From contig JACPZW010000013.1 in assembly GCA_016195265.1 (NCBI GenBank), positions 1-64,000 of the forward strand: a DNA stretch of 64,000 nt, read 5' to 3'. Under the pieces are notes generated by a model. It saw only the letters and a program-made list of their open reading frames with translations. It was not told the origin of the DNA and searched no databases. The translations under genes and the position numbers were made by a program. This DNA comes from Acidobacteriota bacterium (GTDB taxonomy: Bacteria > Acidobacteriota > Vicinamibacteria > Vicinamibacterales > CAVVIG01). Positions within the stretch are counted from its first letter, which is position 1. Each line of letters opens with the position of its first letter. Shown one piece after another: positions 43,581 to 51,130 of this stretch.

Positions 43581-45176
43581 ATGACCGGATTCGCGAAGGG
43601 CGTCCTCAAGAGCCTCGTCACGACCCTCATCTTCTTCGCCATCTCGGAAGCGGGCCTACGCGCCGCCTACGCCATGAGGAATGCGTTCGTGCAGCGCGTG
43701 CCGTTGCCATACGCGCTCGGCGACGAGTACGGGCCGATCCCGCCGTGGCTGGACCGCCTGCTGATCCTCCAGTCCGACGACACGCTCATCTGGAAGAGCG
43801 CGCCGCACGTCCGCCAGACCTACGTCGACATCTTCAGTCCGGTGCGCACCGAGAACGATCGGCTGGCGCTGCTGCGCCGTTTCTGGCCGACGCTGCCCGC
43901 CGAACTCCGCGACAACCCGACGTGGACGATCGACCTGAACGCCAGCGGCGATCGCGGCCCGGAGATCGCGAAGACGAAGGCGCCGGGAACAATCCGCGTG
44001 GCGTGCATCGGCGATTCGTGGACGTTCGGCATGAACGTCGATCAGGACAAGACCTACCCGGCGCGCCTCGCCGTATGGCTCCAGCAGCGGCAGCCGGCGA
44101 CGACGTTCGATGTGCTGAACTTCGGCGTGCTCGGCTACTCGTCGTTCCAGGGCCTGCAGCTCCTCAAGACCCGCGTCCTCGATCTGCGACCGGACATCGT
44201 CGCGATCGGCTTTGGCATGAATGATTCCGAGGTCGCCGGCTATCGCGACAAGGATATGGTGAGCGCGGCGCCGCCGCGGCGATTCATGACGCGCACGCGT
44301 GCGAAGGAAATCGCGCACGGCCTCGAGGTCTACAAGCTGCTCGACTACACGGCGCGGCTGTTGAAGTTCCATCCGAAACCGATCGGCGAGTACGTGAAAG
44401 GCGATCGCGCGTCCCTTGATCGCGCGTCGAAGGGATCCGACGTCATCGACTACGACGCGATGGAGGAGTGGACGCGCGTCTCGCCGCGCGACTACGAGCG
44501 GAACCTCCGCGAGATGATCGCGCTCGCGACGGCCCGCGACGCCCGCGTCGTGCTACTGGACAACGAGCTCTGGGACGAGAGTCCGTACCGGCCGGTGCTG
44601 CGCAGGATCTCCGAGGAGACACGCGTGCCGTTGGTCGACAGCGAACGTCTCGTGGCCGACGCCGCGGCAAAGATCGCGCGCGACCTCGAGGCGCGTCTCG
44701 CACTGGAAAGTCGGCCGGGTCCGGAGGTACGTAGGCCGGGTCCTTTCGGACCCGGCAAGACCACCGTGGTGTTTCGTGTCTATCACGGCGCCCATCCGGT
44801 GACGACGGCGCTGTCGATCGCGGGCAACGATCCGCAGCTGGGCGATCTCGCGCCGAACACGGTGCGACTGCACGACGATGGGCGCGATGGCGATCAGCGG
44901 ACGGGCGACGGCGTGTGGAGCCTCACCGCGTCGTTCGCGCCGGCGACGCGGCTGTCGTTCGTGTACACGAACAGCGGCGCGCGCGGACGCTGGGAAGGGC
45001 TCGACGTGCCGCACATCAGACATCTCGTCGTCCCGCGATCGCCAGACGACCAGCCCGTCTATCTGCCGATCGACACGTTCGGCCGGATCTACATGCAGGC
45101 GGACGACTGGCACACCGACGCGACGGGTTACGATCTGATCGGCCGAGCCGTGGCGGACGCGATCGTGAAACCGTAG
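43581..45176 (+). CDS. SGNH/GDSL hydrolase with an inserted carbohydrate-binding-like domain
   Basis: The protein has 531 residues. One N-terminal membrane anchor (LVTTLIFFAISEAGLRAAYAM). The GDSL core has IGDSWTFGMNVDQDKTYPARL (Ser near 146), LNFGVLGYSSFQGL and IAIGFGMNDSEV (GxND); the catalytic Asp/His end, DDWHTDATGYDLIGRAVADAI, appears only at the extreme C-terminus. Between them, residues about 393-490 (VVFRVYHGAHPVTTALSIAGNDPQLG, DDGRDGDQRTGDGVWSLTASFAP) resemble a CBM20/CBM48-like beta-sandwich placed inside the hydrolase. The junction (about 377-392, [18 protein letters not shown]) is translated palindromic repeat. Likely an extracytoplasmic esterase or acyl-transfer enzyme. Confidence 0.8.
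   Translation: MTGFAKGVLKSLVTTLIFFAISEAGLRAAYAMRNAFVQRVPLPYALGDEYGPIPPWLDRLLILQSDDTLIWKSAPHVRQTYVDIFSPVRTENDRLALLRRFWPTLPAELRDNPTWTIDLNASGDRGPEIAKTKAPGTIRVACIGDSWTFGMNVDQDKTYPARLAVWLQQRQPATTFDVLNFGVLGYSSFQGLQLLKTRVLDLRPDIVAIGFGMNDSEVAGYRDKDMVSAAPPRRFMTRTRAKEIAHGLEVYKLLDYTARLLKFHPKPIGEYVKGDRASLDRASKGSDVIDYDAMEEWTRVSPRDYERNLREMIALATARDARVVLLDNELWDESPYRPVLRRISEETRVPLVDSERLVADAAAKIARDLEARLALESRPGPEVRRPGPFGPGKTTVVFRVYHGAHPVTTALSIAGNDPQLGDLAPNTVRLHDDGRDGDQRTGDGVWSLTASFAPATRLSFVYTNSGARGRWEGLDVPHIRHLVVPRSPDDQPVYLPIDTFGRIYMQADDWHTDATGYDLIGRAVADAIVKP
44713..44756. repeat. GGGTCC/GGACCC palindrome inside the SGNH hydrolase gene
   Basis: GGCCGGGTCC-GGAGGTAC (44713-44730) followed by the full hairpin GTAGGCCGGGTCC-TTTC-GGACCCGGC (44731-44756). 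It is read as [15 protein letters not shown] without breaking the frame. Confidence 0.95.
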
Positions 45177-45197
45177 CGCGACCCTTTCAGGGTCGCG
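45177..45197. terminator. Hairpin CGCGACCCT/AGGGTCGCG after the SGNH gene
   Basis: 9-bp arms, loop of 3 nt, directly after the TAG at 45174-45176. 45198-45450 shows no convincing gene; it contains two short blocks ending in GTTAGAC and GCTAAC words. Confidence 0.65.
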
Positions 45198-45450
45198 AAC
45201 AGTCTTCGCGCGCCGTTAGACGCGAGCCTTCGCGCGTAATCACCATGCTCGCGGGCTAACGTGGCGTCACAAACCGGAACTACGACGTGCTAACATCCCG
45301 GCCGGCAGTGAGATTTGACCGGTCGCTGGCTGGATACGCGCCGTGATTACGCGCGAGTCAGAGTGGCGGTCTACTCCAAGAATAGTTGGGCGGACGGAGG
45401 CATGAATCGGGCTGTAACAGCCCGCGCTCAACACACGCGGCAAGGATGTG

Positions 45451-45822
45451 ATGTTCACCTGTCTCTTTCGGTCTGGCATCCTGGTCGCGAGCGTATTTCT
45501 CTGGGTAGCCGGACTGCGTCTTTTCGTTGGTGCTGAGCTCTCGCGCCAGCGAAAGCTCACGTGGAGCGCCTGTTTAATGGTCGCCGGTGGACTGATCGGA
45601 CTGCTCCTGCCTGGAGCGCAGGTGTGGAACAAGTTCCTCATTCTGCTTGCCTTGCTCCCGTTCCTGGGAGCGTCGGACATTCTTCTGTTGCGTTCTCGGC
45701 GCCCTTTGTCGTTCTGGATTCGCGCCTGCGGGTTTGAGCTCGGAACGGTGTTCGGGATGGCTGGCATCACGCGCCTCTTATGCGACCGGATGGGAGTCGG
45801 TGCGTTGCTCGGGACGAGCTGA
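45451..45822 (+). CDS. Small multi-pass membrane protein, possibly a gene cassette
   Basis: The protein has 123 residues, MFTCLFRSGILVASVFLWVAG. Four hydrophobic stretches (4-23, 38-56, 60-78, 95-112) with GGLIGLLLPGAQVWNKFLILLALLPFLG. No family recognised. AAGG about 7 nt before the ATG; a GTG at 45448 adds one residue. GC content is visibly lower than in neighbours. It is followed by an attC-like palindrome (45863-45936), which suggests it may have arrived as an integron cassette. Confidence 0.55.
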   Translation: MFTCLFRSGILVASVFLWVAGLRLFVGAELSRQRKLTWSACLMVAGGLIGLLLPGAQVWNKFLILLALLPFLGASDILLLRSRRPLSFWIRACGFELGTVFGMAGITRLLCDRMGVGALLGTS

Positions 45823-45862
45823 CCTGCGTCGCCTTGGTTGGGGCGACGTGTCTTCGATCGCC

Positions 45863-45936
45863 GCCCAACAGCGCTTGCAGCTGACGGCGACGGGAGCGAT
45901 CATGAGCCGCCGCGGCTGAAGCGCAGCCGTCTAGGC
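45863..45936 (+). other. attC-like recombination site (degenerate)
   Basis: GCCCAAC (R''-type RYYYAAC) opens a left half AGCGCTTGCAGCTGACGGCG. The right half CGCCGCGGCTGAAGCGCAGC pairs with it apart from one extrahelical base, as in attC sites. The closing core is GTCTAGGC instead of GTTRRRY, one base off. 74 bp, within attC size range. Confidence 0.45.
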
Positions 45937-45972
45937 CGCCCGAAGGTGCTATCCACGCGAAAGGAGGAAGAC

Positions 45973-46245
45973 ATGGCAATAATTGCGATGTTTGAAGTGA
46001 AGGGAGCAACCTCATCGAAATACGATGAGGTGATCCGTCGACTGACGGAAAACGGTCAAAGAGTACCCGACGGACAGATGTACCACATCTGCTATGGCGA
46101 CAGGCAGCGCCTACAGGTGATCGACGTCTTCGAGAGTCAAGCCAAACTTGATGCCTTCGGCGCGAAGCTCGGGCCGATCCTCCAAGACATGGGCATCGAG
46201 GCGAAGGCGACGGTCCTCGATGTCTACAACATCATTGACAAGTAA
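45973..46245 (+). CDS. Small dimeric alpha/beta-barrel-like protein (ABM-type)
   Basis: The protein has 90 residues, MAIIAMFEVKGATSSKYDEVI. The layout strand-helix-strand (MYHICYGDRQRLQVIDVFESQAKLDAFGAKLGPIL, then GIEAKATVLDVYNII) is that of antibiotic-biosynthesis-monooxygenase/Dabb-like dimeric barrels. No catalytic residues can be named. Strong SD GGAGG 7 nt before the ATG. Lower GC than the flanks. It sits between the attC-like site and a half-site, as a cassette gene would. Confidence 0.7.
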   Translation: MAIIAMFEVKGATSSKYDEVIRRLTENGQRVPDGQMYHICYGDRQRLQVIDVFESQAKLDAFGAKLGPILQDMGIEAKATVLDVYNIIDK

Positions 46246-46252
46246 GAGGGCT

Positions 46253-46280
46253 GCCCAACCTCGGCTTGCAGCCGGCGGCT
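46253..46280 (+). other. attC-like left half-site
   Basis: GCCCAAC, then CTCGGCTTGCAGCCGGCGG, has the same R''-L'' pattern as 45863. No matching right half was found before the ABC transporter at 46373, so the site looks truncated. Confidence 0.35.
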
Positions 46281-46372
46281 GATCTTCCCTCGACAAAGTA
46301 GACACTTCCACCTAACAGGAGGCAGTTCTCACGCGCGGGTTGCCCGCCCGCGATGAGGACGCTCCGGGCTAT

Positions 46373-47047
46373 TCAAATCAGCCCGCTTGTCCAATCGCCG
46401 TCGCGAAGCCGCACTACCCTCGTTGCCCACTCGCGCGCGAAGTCTTCATCGTGCGTGGCGATCACGAGCGTCCGGCCCTGACCGAGTAATCCGCGGAGCA
46501 GCGCGCCGAGCTCCGACCGGCGCTCGGGATCGAGCGACGCGGTCGGCTCATCCATGAGCAGTACCTGCGGATCGACGGCGAGCGCGCGCGCGATGGCGAC
46601 GCGCTGGGCTTCGCCGCCCGAGAGCTGGCGCGGCAGTGCGTCCGCGCGGTGATCGACGCCGAACGCCTTCAGCAAATCACGGCCGCGTCGATCCGCCTCG
46701 GGGGGCGCGACGCCGTGGGCGTGGACGGGCGCGAGCGTGACGTTCGCGATCGCCGGCAGATGTTCAAAAAGGCAATGGAACTGAAACACCATCCCGACCT
46801 TGCGTCGCAGCGCGCGCAGCGTGAGCGCGTCGGCGGGCCCGCCGTTCCGCGTGACGCCGTCAACGATGATCGTGCCGCCGTCGAACGTCTCGAGTCCGGC
46901 GATCGCGCGCAGGATCGTCGTCTTGCCGGATCCGGACGGTCCCATGATCGCCACGAGCTCGCCGCGCGCGACGTCGAGGCTGACGCCGTTCAGGATCGGC
47001 CGCGAGCCGCGGCTCAGGCGCAATGCGTCGATCGTAAGAACGGTCAC
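46373..47047 (-). CDS. Polar amino-acid-type ABC transporter ATP-binding protein
   Basis: The protein has 224 residues from a GTG at 47047 (GGAAGG SD; GTGA overlap with the permease stop); an ATG at 47059 is possible. Walker A IMGPSGSGKTTILRAIAGL (near 38-45), Q-loop VFQFHCLFEHL, signature LSGGEAQRVAIARAL, Walker B VLLMDEPTASLDP, H-loop VIATHDEDFA. It drives import by the fused binding-protein/permease encoded just upstream. The order permease then ATPase is usual for HisP/GlnQ systems. Confidence 0.92.
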   Translation of the reverse strand: MTVLTIDALRLSRGSRPILNGVSLDVARGELVAIMGPSGSGKTTILRAIAGLETFDGGTIIVDGVTRNGGPADALTLRALRRKVGMVFQFHCLFEHLPAIANVTLAPVHAHGVAPPEADRRGRDLLKAFGVDHRADALPRQLSGGEAQRVAIARALAVDPQVLLMDEPTASLDPERRSELGALLRGLLGQGRTLVIATHDEDFAREWATRVVRLRDGDWTSGLI

Positions 47048-48693
47048 GCGACCTTCCATCGTTGTTCCAGCCGCCGCGCCAGCGCGGCGAGCGGCAGCGA
47101 CATCGCGAGATAGAGTCCCGCGCACAACAAGCCCGGGATGATCCAGCTGCCGAGATTGGTCGCAAAGATCTGCGTCTGCTTCGTCAGCTCGAGCACGGTG
47201 AGCACGGACACGAGCGACGAGTCCTTGAGCATCGCGACGAAATCGTTCGTCATCGGCGCAAGCGCGAGGCGGAACGCCTGCGGACCGCGAATCAGGCGCA
47301 GCACCTGTATCTCGCTCAGCCCGAGCGTGCGCGCGGCTTCGAGTTGTCCAACCGACACGGCCTCGAGCGCCCCGCGGTAGATCTCGCTCTCGTACGCGGC
47401 GTAGTTGAGCGCGAGGCCGAGCAGGGCCGCGACGAAGGCCGGCAGACGGATGGCCGACGCGAGTCCGTAATACAGGACAAACAGCTGCAGCAGGATCGGC
47501 GTGCCGCGGATCAGCTCGACGTACGCCGTCAGCGCGATGCGCGCGAGACGGTTGCCGTACACGCGCCCGGTCGCGATGAACACGCCGAGCGCGACCGCCA
47601 GCGCCATCGACAGACAGGACAGCACGATCGTCACGACCGACGCGCGAAGGAGCGATGGCAGATAGCGCTTCGTCGCGTCCCACATCGGGATGGCCGCCGC
47701 GCTCGGAATCATCTGCAGTGCGGCGTTCACGATGTATGGCGGCACGGGCTCGCCGGCGAGGACCCTCGCGAACAGCGCCGCCTGGTCGGCGTTCCACACG
47801 TTCCACTTCGTGAAGATGCGCTCGAGCGTGCCGTCGCGCATTGCGCTGCGCAGCACGTCGTTCAGCCGGTCGCGCAGTGCCGCGTTCGCTGGCGCCAGGA
47901 CGCCGACGTAGTGGCCGACGGCGATCGTCGCCGGCTGGACGGTGAACCCGTGGATGCCACGATGACGCCGCTCGGCGAGCACGTTGTCCAGAAGCACGGC
48001 GTCCACGCGCCCCACGATCAGATCGCTGTACGGATGCACGTCGTCTTCGTACGAGACCGCCTGCAGGCCGTACTCGTTTTCCGCGCGCAGGAGAATCTCG
48101 TAGGCCAGCGTATCGACGAGCGTGCCGATCTTCTTGCCTCGCAGCGAGGCCAGGGACGTCAACGTCCGCGCGTCGGCGTCGCGCACGCTCAGGACCTCGC
48201 GAAACTCGTAATAGGGCAGCGTGACCGCCAGCGTCGTCCGTCGCGTCGGCGAGTCCTCAATCCCGCTCATGCCGATGTCCGCGTCTCCGCGCGTGATGCT
48301 CTGGACGATGGACTTGAACTCGATGTTGAGGAACTCGGGCGTGCGACCGAGCCCGCGCGCGAAGAGCGACGTAATTTCCACGTCGAAGCCGACCAGGTCG
48401 TCTGGATGCGACGGATCGGCCTCGACAAACGGCGCGCCGCCTTCGGGATCGCCGGCCCAGCGGAACACGTCCTGCGGCGCGGCTGCTGCGACGACGCTCA
48501 GCGCGACGATGACTGCGAGCAGGAAGAAGTAGGCCGGGTCCTTTCGGACCCGGCTGGATCTGGCGGGTCCACAAGGACCCGCCCTACATGTCCTCGACCA
48601 GGCGAGTCCAAAAGGACCTGCCCTACCTGTCCTCGACCAGGCGAGTCCAAAAGGACCCGCCCTGCATATCGTCTCGCGCGGCGCGTCTTCCAC
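47044..48693 (-). CDS. Fused amino-acid ABC transporter substrate-binding protein and permease
   Basis: The protein has about 550 residues. The hydrophobic FFLLAVIVALSVVAAAA would be the signal/anchor. The binding-protein domain (to about residue 300) has FVEADPSHPDDLVGFDVEI, ADIGMSGIEDSPTRRTTLAVTLPYYE and a C-terminal WNVWNADQ. The permease domain follows: LPSLLRASVVTIVLSCLSMALAVALG, then YVELIRGTPILLQLFVLYYGLA and the EAA-loop LEAARTLGLSEIQVLRLI. Fusion of solute receptor and permease is known in GlnP-type systems. The N-terminus is problematic: between the first possible start (GTG 48693 or TTG 48720) and the hydrophobic segment all codons are palindromic repeat (RAGPFGLAWSRTG, RAGPFGLAWSRTC, RAGPCGPARSSRVRKDPAY). 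The start given is the least bad. Confidence 0.75.
   Translation of the reverse strand: MEDAPRETICRAGPFGLAWSRTGRAGPFGLAWSRTCRAGPCGPARSSRVRKDPAYFFLLAVIVALSVVAAAAPQDVFRWAGDPEGGAPFVEADPSHPDDLVGFDVEITSLFARGLGRTPEFLNIEFKSIVQSITRGDADIGMSGIEDSPTRRTTLAVTLPYYEFREVLSVRDADARTLTSLASLRGKKIGTLVDTLAYEILLRAENEYGLQAVSYEDDVHPYSDLIVGRVDAVLLDNVLAERRHRGIHGFTVQPATIAVGHYVGVLAPANAALRDRLNDVLRSAMRDGTLERIFTKWNVWNADQAALFARVLAGEPVPPYIVNAALQMIPSAAAIPMWDATKRYLPSLLRASVVTIVLSCLSMALAVALGVFIATGRVYGNRLARIALTAYVELIRGTPILLQLFVLYYGLASAIRLPAFVAALLGLALNYAAYESEIYRGALEAVSVGQLEAARTLGLSEIQVLRLIRGPQAFRLALAPMTNDFVAMLKDSSLVSVLTVLELTKQTQIFATNLGSWIIPGLLCAGLYLAMSLPLAALARRLEQRWKVA
48529..48667. repeat. Array of four GGGTCC/GGACCC palindromes
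   Basis: One bipartite element (GTAGGCCGGGTCC..GGACCCGGC, then GGCGGGTCC-ACAA-GGACCCGCCCTAC; 48529-48591) is followed by two copies of a 38-39-bp unit (TCCTCGACCAGGCGAGTCC-AAAA-GGACCYGCCCTR; about 48591-48667). Confidence 0.95.
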
Positions 48694-48719
48694 CGATGTA
48701 GATTCTACCGGGAGGATCA

Positions 48720-49565
48720 ATGGCGAACGTGGCGTTTCTGGGGACCGGGCTGCTGGGCAGCGCGATGGTCGAAGGCATGCTCCGCCGCGGCGACGCGGTG
48801 ACGGTGTGGAACCGGACGGAATCGAAGGCGCGCGCGCTCGAGGCGCACGGTGCGAAGGTGGCTGCCGCGCCGGGCAATGCCGTGGCCGGCGCCGATCGCA
48901 TTCACATGACGCTGCCCGACGATGGGGTCGTCGATCACATCGTCAATGGCTTCATTCCGAAGCTGCGCGCGGGCGCCATCGTCGTGGATCACTCGACGAC
49001 GTCGCCGCGCGGGACGAAGGCGCGGCTCGAGCGCATGGCGAAGGCCGGAATCAAGTTCATTCACGCGCCGGTGTTCATGTCGCCGCAGATGGCGCGCGAT
49101 TCGGTCGGCATCATGCTCGTGTCCGGTCCATCCTCGGTCATCGAGGCCGTTCATGACGCGCTGAAGAAGATGACGGGCGAGGTCTGGGTGCTGGGCGACG
49201 CCGCCGATCGCGCGGCCGCATACAAATTGTTCGGCAACTCGATGCTCTTCGTGATCGCCGCGGGCATCACCGACGTGTTCGCGATGGCGAAGGGGCTGGG
49301 TATTTCGTCAACCGAAGCGCTCGCGGTGTTCTCGAAATTCCAGCCGGGCGGGATCATCAAGTCGCGCGGCGAGAAGATGGCGCGCGGCGATTTCAGCGCG
49401 AGCTTCGAGCTGACGATGGCGCGCAAGGACATCCGGTTGATGATCGAGGCGGCCGCGAATCAGCCGATGACGGTGCTGCCGGGCATCGCGAAGAAGATGG
49501 ACGAGGCGATTGCGAAGGGCCACGGCGCGGACGACCTGGGCGCCATCGCTGCCGAGGTGATTTGA
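48720..49565 (+). CDS. NAD(P)-dependent beta-hydroxyacid dehydrogenase (HIBADH family)
   Basis: The protein has 281 residues. Rossmann motif MANVAFLGTGLLGSAMVEGM with WNRTESKARAL (Arg suggests NADP preference). Substrate motif region VDHSTTSPRGTKARLERM, HAPVFMSPQMARDSVGIMLVSG, and the catalytic Lys in AAAYKLFGNSMLF (near 168). HIBADH-family enzymes oxidise hydroxyisobutyrate, tartronate semialdehyde, glyoxylate or similar; which one is not clear. GGGAGG 5 nt before the ATG. TGA overlaps the next ATG, so the two are co-translated. Confidence 0.88.
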   Translation: MANVAFLGTGLLGSAMVEGMLRRGDAVTVWNRTESKARALEAHGAKVAAAPGNAVAGADRIHMTLPDDGVVDHIVNGFIPKLRAGAIVVDHSTTSPRGTKARLERMAKAGIKFIHAPVFMSPQMARDSVGIMLVSGPSSVIEAVHDALKKMTGEVWVLGDAADRAAAYKLFGNSMLFVIAAGITDVFAMAKGLGISSTEALAVFSKFQPGGIIKSRGEKMARGDFSASFELTMARKDIRLMIEAAANQPMTVLPGIAKKMDEAIAKGHGADDLGAIAAEVI

Positions 49566-51013
49566 TGGGCGGCTTCAACTCAGCCGGGTCCGAGAGGACC
49601 CGGCCTACATCTCTGATAGCCGCGACGCTCGCCGGAGTTCTCGGGGCCGTGACGATCTCAGTCGCACAACAGCCGAGTCCGAACGCGCCGGCGAACTTCA
49701 TCAAAGTGCAGGGACCGCTCGTCGCGCTGACGCACGCGCGCGTCATCGACGGCACCGGCGCCCCGGCGCGCGAGGATCAGACCGTCGTCATTGGTGACGG
49801 GAACATCGCGTCGGTGGGCGCGGCCGCGCCGCCAGCCGGTGCGACGATCGTCGATCTCACCGGCAAGAGCGTGATGCCCGGCCTCGTGATGGTCCACGAA
49901 CATCTCTACTACACGACCGGTCCCGGCGTGTACGGCCAGCTCGGTCTCAGCTTCTCTCGTCTCTACCTCGCCGGCGGCGTGACGACGATGAGGACCGCGG
50001 GCAACGTGAACGGGATCATGGACATCAATCTCGCGCGGCGCATCGCGTCCGGCGAGATTGCGGGCCCGGCGATCGACGCGACGGCGCCGTACGTCAACGG
50101 CCCGAACACGTTCCTGCAGATGCAGGCCGTGACGACGGCCGATGAAGCGCGCAAGCACGTGGCGTACTGGGCGGAGCAAGGCGCGACGTCGTTCAAGGCG
50201 TACATGCAGATCTCGCGCGCCGCGCTGAAGGGCGCGATCGACGAAGGGCACGCGCGCGGCATGAAGATCACCGGTCATCTCTGTTCGGTGACGTTCGGCG
50301 AAGCGGCCGATCTCGGCATCGACAATCTCGAGCACGGCTTCATGCCCGCGACCGATTTCGTGCCGGACAAGCAGCCCGACGTGTGTCCCGGCCAGGCGCG
50401 CGGACAGCAGACGGTCGCCGCGGTTGACGAGAACGGCGCGCCGTTCAAGGCCCTCGTCAAGAAGCTTGTCGATAAGCACGTCGCGCTGACGTCCACGCTG
50501 ACCGTCTTCGAGACGTTCACGCGCGGGCGTCCGCTGCCGCCGGGCCTCGACGTCCTGACGCCGTCACTGCGTGACAGCTTTCAGCGCGCCTACGATCGGG
50601 TGCAGCAGAATCAGCAGTCGGTCTACACGACGCTCTATCCAAAGAACCTGGCGATGGAGCGCGCGTTCGTGAAGGCTGGAGGATTGCTGATCGCGGGCAC
50701 CGATCCGACCGGGTCAGGCGGCGTCGTCGCCGGCTTCTCGAATCAGCGGCAGGTCGAGCTGCTCGTCGAGGCGGGCTTCACGCCGGTCGAGGCGATCTCG
50801 ATCGCGACGCTGAACGGCGCGAAGTATCTCGGCCGCGACGCGCGCATCGGGTCAATCGCCGCCGGAAAGCAGGCTGACCTCGTCGTCGTGAACGGCGATC
50901 CGTCGCGCACGATCGCCGACGTGCGCAAGGTCGAAACCGTCTTCAAGCAGGGCGTGGGATTTGATCCGCAGAAGCTGATCGACTCCGTGAAAGGGCAGGT
51001 CGGAGTCTGGTGA
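49565..51013 (+). CDS. Secreted amidohydrolase, imidazolonepropionase-like
   Basis: The protein has 482 residues. N-terminus [27 protein letters not shown]: the n-region of the signal peptide is encoded by a palindromic repeat, the h-region (LIAATLAGVLGAVTISVAQ) is normal. Amidohydrolase: ARVIDGTGAPAREDQTVVIGDGNI, metal site MPGLVMVHEHLYY (near 112), GVTTMRTAGNV, TSFKAYMQ (Lys ligand), KITGHL and LEHGF (His), GTDPTGSGGVVAGFSNQRQVELLVEAGFTPVEAI (Asp), GSIAAGKQADLVVVNGDPS. Paralogue of 5817-7778 without its N-terminal domain. Start overlaps the HIBADH stop (TGATG). Confidence 0.85.
   Translation: MGGFNSAGSERTRPTSLIAATLAGVLGAVTISVAQQPSPNAPANFIKVQGPLVALTHARVIDGTGAPAREDQTVVIGDGNIASVGAAAPPAGATIVDLTGKSVMPGLVMVHEHLYYTTGPGVYGQLGLSFSRLYLAGGVTTMRTAGNVNGIMDINLARRIASGEIAGPAIDATAPYVNGPNTFLQMQAVTTADEARKHVAYWAEQGATSFKAYMQISRAALKGAIDEGHARGMKITGHLCSVTFGEAADLGIDNLEHGFMPATDFVPDKQPDVCPGQARGQQTVAAVDENGAPFKALVKKLVDKHVALTSTLTVFETFTRGRPLPPGLDVLTPSLRDSFQRAYDRVQQNQQSVYTTLYPKNLAMERAFVKAGGLLIAGTDPTGSGGVVAGFSNQRQVELLVEAGFTPVEAISIATLNGAKYLGRDARIGSIAAGKQADLVVVNGDPSRTIADVRKVETVFKQGVGFDPQKLIDSVKGQVGVW
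49581..49607. repeat. GGGTCC/GGACCC palindrome in a signal-peptide n-region
   Basis: CAGCCGGGTCC-GAGA-GGACCCGGCCTAC; read in frame as [11 protein letters not shown] immediately before the hydrophobic core of the amidohydrolase signal peptide. Confidence 0.95.
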
Positions 51014-51017
51014 TGAC

Positions 51018-51125
51018 GTAGGCCGGGTCCTTTCCGCCTTCTGAAGCATCGGCGGACCGCCGTAGCCTTGGCGGAGGCGGTAGGACCCGGCGTGAATCAG
51101 GCGGGTCCAAAAGGACCCGCCCTAC
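51018..51125. repeat. Bipartite palindromic element interrupted by a second palindrome
   Basis: GTAGGCCGGGTCCTTTC (51018-51034) and GGACCCGGC (51083-51091) are separated by 48 bp that themselves form an imperfect palindrome (CCGCCT.. AGGCGG, inner CGGCGGACCGCCG). The second hairpin GGCGGGTCC-AAAA-GGACCCGCCCTAC (51100-51125) is intact. Confidence 0.9.
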
Positions 51126-51130
51126 ATCTC

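Noticed and set aside
45198-45300. GTTAGAC and GCTAAC words after the SGNH gene as a further attC site
   Set aside because: No pairing left and right halves could be assembled, and GCTAAC does not fit RYYYAAC.
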